Assembly (NCBI GenBank): GCA_013407085.1
Contig: JACCGJ010000574.1
Location: 1 to 64,000, forward strand
Reading direction: 5' to 3'
Length of the DNA: 64,000 nucleotides
Origin: Atriophallophorus winterbourni
Lineage: Eukaryota; Platyhelminthes; Trematoda; Plagiorchiida; Microphallidae
The notes under the pieces were generated by a model. It did no database searches. It was not told the origin of the DNA and was given only the letters and a program-made list of their open reading frames with translations. Below are positions 62,473 through 64,000 of the stretch, in pieces. Both the position numbers and the translations under genes were made by a program. How positions within the stretch are numbered: position 1 is the stretch's first letter; each line of letters starts with the position of its first letter.

Positions 62473-63156
62473 AGACAGTAAGTTTAGGTTCATTGGGCCT
62501 TGAAACAGTGGATAAATGGTAAACAAGGTTATACTTGAATGCCACCGTTGCATCAATGATATCACGGTATTTGCTGGGTGCGTGCTGAAGCAAGGTTTAG
62601 ACATTAATTACGCGGATTTGAATGTTCATCATAAGGCTGGATGCTAACATCAGAGTCTTGCGAAATTATGCATCTGTTTTCGTTCGTTTGTCTATCATAG
62701 TTGGAATTTCGGTAACAAATCTATAAATTATATATAGAAATTATCTAAGAACTATTCGGTTCAAGTGCTGGTGAGGTGAGCAGATTACGGAATTAGGAAA
62801 TCGATTATCTGTTATTTTATCCAGAGTTTACGTTTCTGTTATTTATGTCCACTTTTCGGTATTAGTGTTATTTAAAGTGTGTTAATTTGCCAAACGTCAG
62901 TCGAACGGTGGTGTCAAGAAAGGTACATAATAAGTGTAGGATGTAGGTATTCTCTCGTTGAACATCTCCTCTACAAATGTGTCTGATCACTGGAAGGCAT
63001 TTAGTTTATTAAGGCCGCAAATAGCGTGTCAAACAAGAGCGCTGGTTACGGTTAGCTTGTTTCATACCCATTTATTTTTCTATAAATTTCAATATTACCT
63101 CCCTCCTTAACTCAAACAGGATTTTTACGATTCGTTTGTTAAATATGCTCGGCCTT

Positions 63157-63406
63157 TCAATTTTTGTTTGGCGTTTCCAAATCGTCTGGATGCCCGAATA
63201 TCCGGTACAGAATGAAAAAGGCAACTTCTTCGCTCCGCCAGTAGCTGTAGTGTGCTCCGAGCACCGCCAAGGGTGAGAACGATTTTTGCCACTCGTAATC
63301 CACACGATATTTCAATCGTTTGCCTTTCACTTCGGATTCAGGAAACTGCTTTTTTAGTTGTGGACCAAGGTTGGTTACGTGCGAAGATCGTCTGGTAACC
63401 ATCTTG
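63157..63406 (-). CDS. Copy of the last DDHD phospholipase exon
   Basis: Identical in sequence to 48958-49207, including acceptor and stop. The remaining exons of this copy would lie beyond the right edge of the window. Confidence 0.78.
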
Positions 63407-64000
63407 CTGAATAATTTGACTGGAAATAATTTGTGGAATTAATGTATGAGAAAGGTGCATGATAGTGATTGTAATAATTGTCACATTACTTAACTAATTG
63501 TTTCGACATGTCAAGGTCATTAATCCTTGTCTCACAAGAGGGAGTTGTATTACTTCCCACGATTGAGCATGAGAGCGAAATATTCGTGATGAATCTTACC
63601 TTAAATTTATGAACAGATGAACTCTGATGAATAAAATGCTATTAATATCTACACATCAATTTGAGTTCCGATCCAGGAGTGCTACATCTCTTTACCCAAA
63701 AACGTTTCTTTTCTGTGTGATCTCCATTCATCAATCATGAAATACACTCGCTCATCTAAAGAACATTTACTTCCCTGTATGCGTGATCGACGATATTAGT
63801 TTTCTGCAGACAACGTGTTCTATACTCATGATGATATACCCAGCAGTTTCTAATGCCTCGTGAAATTTTCGGGGCTAGTTTCTAACGTAAATCGATATAA
63901 AATATGGCTCCGCAGGTTTTACGGTTGTACGTAAAGAGATTATCTAATATTTACTAATTGACATTCAATTCGATCGATATCATGCTGGTGGATTCTAACT

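Larger units (their letters stand above)
58166..64000. repeat. Second copy of 44.1-49.9 kb
   Basis: Same sequence in the same orientation, offset 14,069 at the end of the IQ exon, 14,081 at the myosin stop and 14,199 from the DDHD exon on. It starts at the first bases after the gap and runs to the window end. Substitutions and small indels are frequent up to about 62010; then I see no difference until about 63925. Confidence 0.95.

Overview
The window looks like nuclear DNA of a flatworm, most likely a digenean trematode (fluke). It is AT-rich, has one widely spread multi-exon gene on each strand, and is packed with decayed LINE, Penelope-like, LTR and SINE sequence. Several introns are only 29-48 nt long, which is typical of flukes. 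One SINE combines a tRNA-like head with a hammerhead ribozyme, as in the schistosome Sm-alpha family. The genus cannot be fixed from the sequence alone.

Layout. 1-17.4 kb: a pile of 5'-truncated or decayed LINEs, all on the minus strand, around a broken 26S proteasome ATPase gene (PSMC3/Rpt5-like, minus, 7.7-8.7 kb). 17.4-21.2 kb: no gene found; short dispersed repeats. 21.2-46.7 kb: an unconventional myosin on the plus strand. I could assemble 17 exons by reading frame and splice phase into one open 3057-nt frame (1018 residues plus stop), running from early in the motor domain through P-loop, switch I, switch II and converter to one IQ motif and a short tail. Its first exon(s) are missing. 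Its introns hold LINE copies, a gag-bearing LTR element with a nested foldback insertion, three Penelope-like fragments and the ribozyme SINE. 46.7-55.1 kb: the 3' part of a DDHD-domain (PA-PLA1 type) phospholipase on the minus strand, tail-to-tail with the myosin. 56.0-57.2 kb: another LINE running into a gap of exactly 1000 N (57166-58165). 58.2-64.0 kb: a second copy of 44.1-49.9 kb, with the last three myosin exons, the SINE, and the last DDHD exon.

The most interesting signals are RNA-level. There is a near-canonical type I hammerhead in the SINE (two copies), a further one with one core substitution in a palindrome at 30.8 kb, and a set of Penelope-element ends with hammerhead-like motifs. 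In those ends stem II has changed by paired substitutions between copies. The duplication that starts exactly at the 1000-N gap is best explained as two overlapping (allelic) contigs placed side by side, though a real tandem duplication is not excluded. The two copies also serve as a natural comparison: coding differences are mostly synonymous, which supports the myosin 3' exons.
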